Shown here one piece after another: positions 5,667 through 7,175 of a stretch of DNA of 7,175 nt. The notes beneath the pieces are model-generated. The model was given only the letters and a program-made list of their open reading frames with translations, did not search any database and was not told the DNA's origin. The position numbers were made by a program, and so were the translations under genes. Position 1 is the first letter of the stretch. Every line of letters begins with the position of its first letter. Origin of the DNA: Bacteroidales bacterium UBA1216. GTDB lineage: Bacteria; Bacteroidota; Bacteroidia; Bacteroidales; Paludibacteraceae. The stretch covers positions 13,293 to 20,467 of the forward strand of contig DBXI01000057.1 in assembly GCA_002309255.1 (NCBI GenBank), written 5' to 3'.

Positions 5667-7022
5667 ATGGACAAACAAACACGTCAGTACATCGACCAGT
5701 TCATGGCCGATTTGGTACAGAAGAACCCGGGTGAGCATGAGTTTCACCAGGCAGTAAAAGAAGTAGTAGAGAGCGTAGCGCCGATGGTTATGGCATATCC
5801 TTATCTGCGTGAGCAGAAGATACTGGAGCGAATGGTTGAGCCAGAGCGCGTGATCATGTTCCGCGTGCCATGGATGGATGATCAGGGCGAGGTGCAAATC
5901 AACCGCGGCTTCCGCGTGCAGATGAACAGCGCCATTGGTCCCTACAAGGGCGGCATCCGTTTCCACGCATCGGTTAACCTGAGTATCATGAAGTTCCTGG
6001 CCTTCGAGCAGACCTTCAAGAACGCGCTCACCACGCTGCCTATGGGTGGCGCGAAGGGCGGATCGGACTTCATGCCCCGCGGCAAGAGTGACGCCGAAGT
6101 GATGCGCTTCTGCCAGTCGTTCATGACCGAGCTGCAGCGTCACATTGGCGCTGACACCGATGTACCTGCCGGCGATATAGGCGTAGGCGGACGAGAGATC
6201 GGCTTCCTGTTCGGTCAGTACAAGCGTCTGCGCGACGAGTTCACAGGCACCCTGACCGGCAAAGGCCAGCTCTGGGGCGGCAGTCTGATGCGACCAGAGG
6301 CTACAGGCTATGGTGCATGCTACTTCGCTGAGGCGATGCTTGCCACCCGTGGCGAGAAATTCGAAGGCAAGCGCGTCTGCATATCCGGCGCAGGCAACGT
6401 GGCACAGTTCGCTGCGCAGAAAGCCATGCGCCTCGGCGCCAAGGTCCTCACACTCAGTGACTCCGATGGCTTCATCTACGATCCCGAGGGATTGAACGAG
6501 GAGAAGATGAACTACGTCTTCGAACTCAAGAACATCCGCCGCGGACGAATCAAGGAGTACGCGCAGAAGTTCCCGCAGGCACAATACTTCCCCGGTGAGC
6601 GTCCATGGCGCATTGCTTGCGACATAGCGATGCCTTGCGCTACTCAAAACGAGATTGAGAAAGCCGATGCCGAGAAGCTGATTGCCAACGGTTGCTTCTG
6701 CGTGACCGAAGGTGCAAATATGCCTTCTACACCCGAAGCCATCGCTGTCTTCCAGAACGCCCGCATCCTCTACAGCCCGGGCAAGGCCAGCAACGCCGGC
6801 GGCGTAGCAACATCAGGTCTGGAGATGACGCAGAACTCGATGCGCCTCAAGTGGACAGCCGAGGAGGTCGATCAGCGTCTGCGCACCATCATGGCGGACA
6901 TCCACGCTGCCTGCCTCAAGTACGGCACCGAGGAGGACGGCTACATCAACTACGTCAAAGGCGCCAACATCGCCGGCTTCATGAAAGTCGCCAACGCAAT
7001 GGTGGAACAGGGGTTAGTATAA
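5667..7022 (+). CDS. gdhA: Glutamate dehydrogenase, NADP-type hexameric family
   Basis: GdhA reductively aminates 2-oxoglutarate with ammonia to glutamate; bacterial enzymes of this size class mostly use NADPH and act in assimilation at high ammonia. At 451 residues it matches the family (about 444-450). Conserved blocks are NRGFRVQMNSAIGPYKGGIRFH (79-100) with substrate-binding Lys94, LPMGGAKGGSDFMPRGKSD (124-142) with catalytic Lys130, DVPAGDIGVGGREIGFLFG (165-183) with catalytic Asp170, the Rossmann loop ISGAGNVAQFAAQK (239-252), SDSDGFIYDP, TEGANMPSTPEA and a C-terminal NIAGFMKVANAMVEQG. The coenzyme is inferred from overall similarity, not measured. The ATG at 5667 is the natural start, giving MDKQTRQYIDQFMADL. 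It is followed 7 nt later by a hairpin terminator, so it ends its transcription unit. Functionally it pairs with glnN at the other end of the window. Confidence 0.97.
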   Translation: MDKQTRQYIDQFMADLVQKNPGEHEFHQAVKEVVESVAPMVMAYPYLREQKILERMVEPERVIMFRVPWMDDQGEVQINRGFRVQMNSAIGPYKGGIRFHASVNLSIMKFLAFEQTFKNALTTLPMGGAKGGSDFMPRGKSDAEVMRFCQSFMTELQRHIGADTDVPAGDIGVGGREIGFLFGQYKRLRDEFTGTLTGKGQLWGGSLMRPEATGYGACYFAEAMLATRGEKFEGKRVCISGAGNVAQFAAQKAMRLGAKVLTLSDSDGFIYDPEGLNEEKMNYVFELKNIRRGRIKEYAQKFPQAQYFPGERPWRIACDIAMPCATQNEIEKADAEKLIANGCFCVTEGANMPSTPEAIAVFQNARILYSPGKASNAGGVATSGLEMTQNSMRLKWTAEEVDQRLRTIMADIHAACLKYGTEEDGYINYVKGANIAGFMKVANAMVEQGLV

Positions 7023-7028
7023 ACATAA

Positions 7029-7054
7029 GAGGGCGTGCCTTACGACACGCCCTC
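7029..7054 (+). terminator. Hairpin terminator between gdhA and the convergent gene
   Basis: GAGGGCGTG (7029-7037) and CACGCCCTC (7046-7054) form a perfect 9-bp GC-rich stem with an 8-nt loop, starting seven bases after the gdhA stop. The following bases (ACAATTGTTTT) hold only a short T-run, so release of gdhA transcripts may be weak or factor-aided. Because the stem is symmetric and lies between converging genes, it may also stop transcripts from the - strand gene. Confidence 0.85.
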
Positions 7055-7075
7055 ACAATTGTTTTGAGTACTCAA
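7055..7075. other. Two adjacent perfect palindromes after the terminator
   Basis: ACAATTGT (7055-7062, 8 bp) and TTGAGTACTCAA (7064-7075, 12 bp) are both perfect palindromes without a loop, one base apart. They lie between convergent genes, where an operator is unexpected. They may be an extra structural part of a bidirectional termination region or a protein-binding site; the sequence does not decide. Confidence 0.45.
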
Positions 7076-7085
7076 GTAGATAGAA

Positions 7086-7175
7086 TTAGTTAGCAGGAGC
7101 AACTTCCTCGGCGGGAGCCTCAGCGGGAGCTTCCTCAGCAGGAGCAGCCTCTTCAGCCGGAGCAGCTTCTTCAGC
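7086..7175 (-). CDS. C-terminal end of an Ala/Glu/Pro-repeat protein (5' part outside window), possibly a ribosomal protein tail
   Basis: Read on the - strand, 29 codons are open from the window edge to TAA (7086-7088). They encode degenerate copies of AEEAAP ending EEVAPAN: AEEAAP twice, then AEEAP, AEAP and AEEVAP. The tail is low-complexity, acidic and probably disordered. Twelve of 13 alanines use GCT, unlike the GCC/GCG-rich genes upstream, which suggests a highly expressed gene. Acidic Ala/Glu/Pro C-terminal extensions are known on several Bacteroidetes proteins, notably ribosomal protein bS16 and sometimes bL17 or bL21. bS16 is the first guess, but no folded domain is visible, so identity stays open. 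It converges on gdhA with the hairpin at 7029-7054 between them. Confidence 0.6.
   Translation of the reverse strand, partial: AEEAAPAEEAAPAEEAPAEAPAEEVAPAN

Noticed and set aside
5661..6647. 328-codon open frame on the - strand opposite gdhA
   Set aside because: It lies wholly opposite a well-conserved gdhA, shows no recognisable motif and is explained by the codon bias of the + strand gene.

Overview
The window reads as chromosomal housekeeping DNA from a member of the Bacteroidetes, most likely order Bacteroidales. The supporting signs are a type III glutamine synthetase, an LL-diaminopimelate aminotransferase (DapL) beside DapF, one strong promoter of the Bacteroidetes type (TTG, 20-nt gap, TATCTTTG), a general lack of convincing Shine-Dalgarno sites, and AT-rich gaps between moderately GC-rich genes. 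Genus or species cannot be told from the sequence alone.

Layout on the + strand: the 3' end of glnN (1-786); a gap made almost entirely of a repeat element (787-866); dapF (871-1635); dapL overlapping it by one base (1635-2795); glmS (2836-4728); a promoter and a small hairpin; a TrmH/SpoU-family rRNA 2'-O-methyltransferase, probably rlmB (4840-5628); gdhA (5667-7022); and a strong hairpin terminator (7029-7054). On the - strand, converging on that terminator, lies the C-terminal end of an Ala/Glu/Pro-repeat protein (7086-7175), possibly the tail of a ribosomal protein such as bS16.

The genes share a metabolic theme. GdhA and GlnN assimilate ammonia into glutamate and glutamine. GlmS spends glutamine to make glucosamine-6-phosphate, and DapL uses glutamate as amino donor for LL-DAP, which DapF epimerises to meso-DAP. 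The last two products both feed peptidoglycan. The methyltransferase is the odd member and has its own promoter.

The most unusual signal is repetitive. A structured element (two GGATTAG motifs exactly 15 nt apart, then an array of ACTAACCC octamers) fills the glnN-dapF gap. A second copy sits in frame inside glmS, where it encodes about 20 extra residues between the two SIS subdomains. In the coding copy the octamers alternate with 7-mers, giving a 15-nt period that avoids the TAA stop a pure octamer array would create. The other three gene-to-gene gaps each contain a different short direct repeat. No CRISPR array, transposase, tRNA or rRNA was found.
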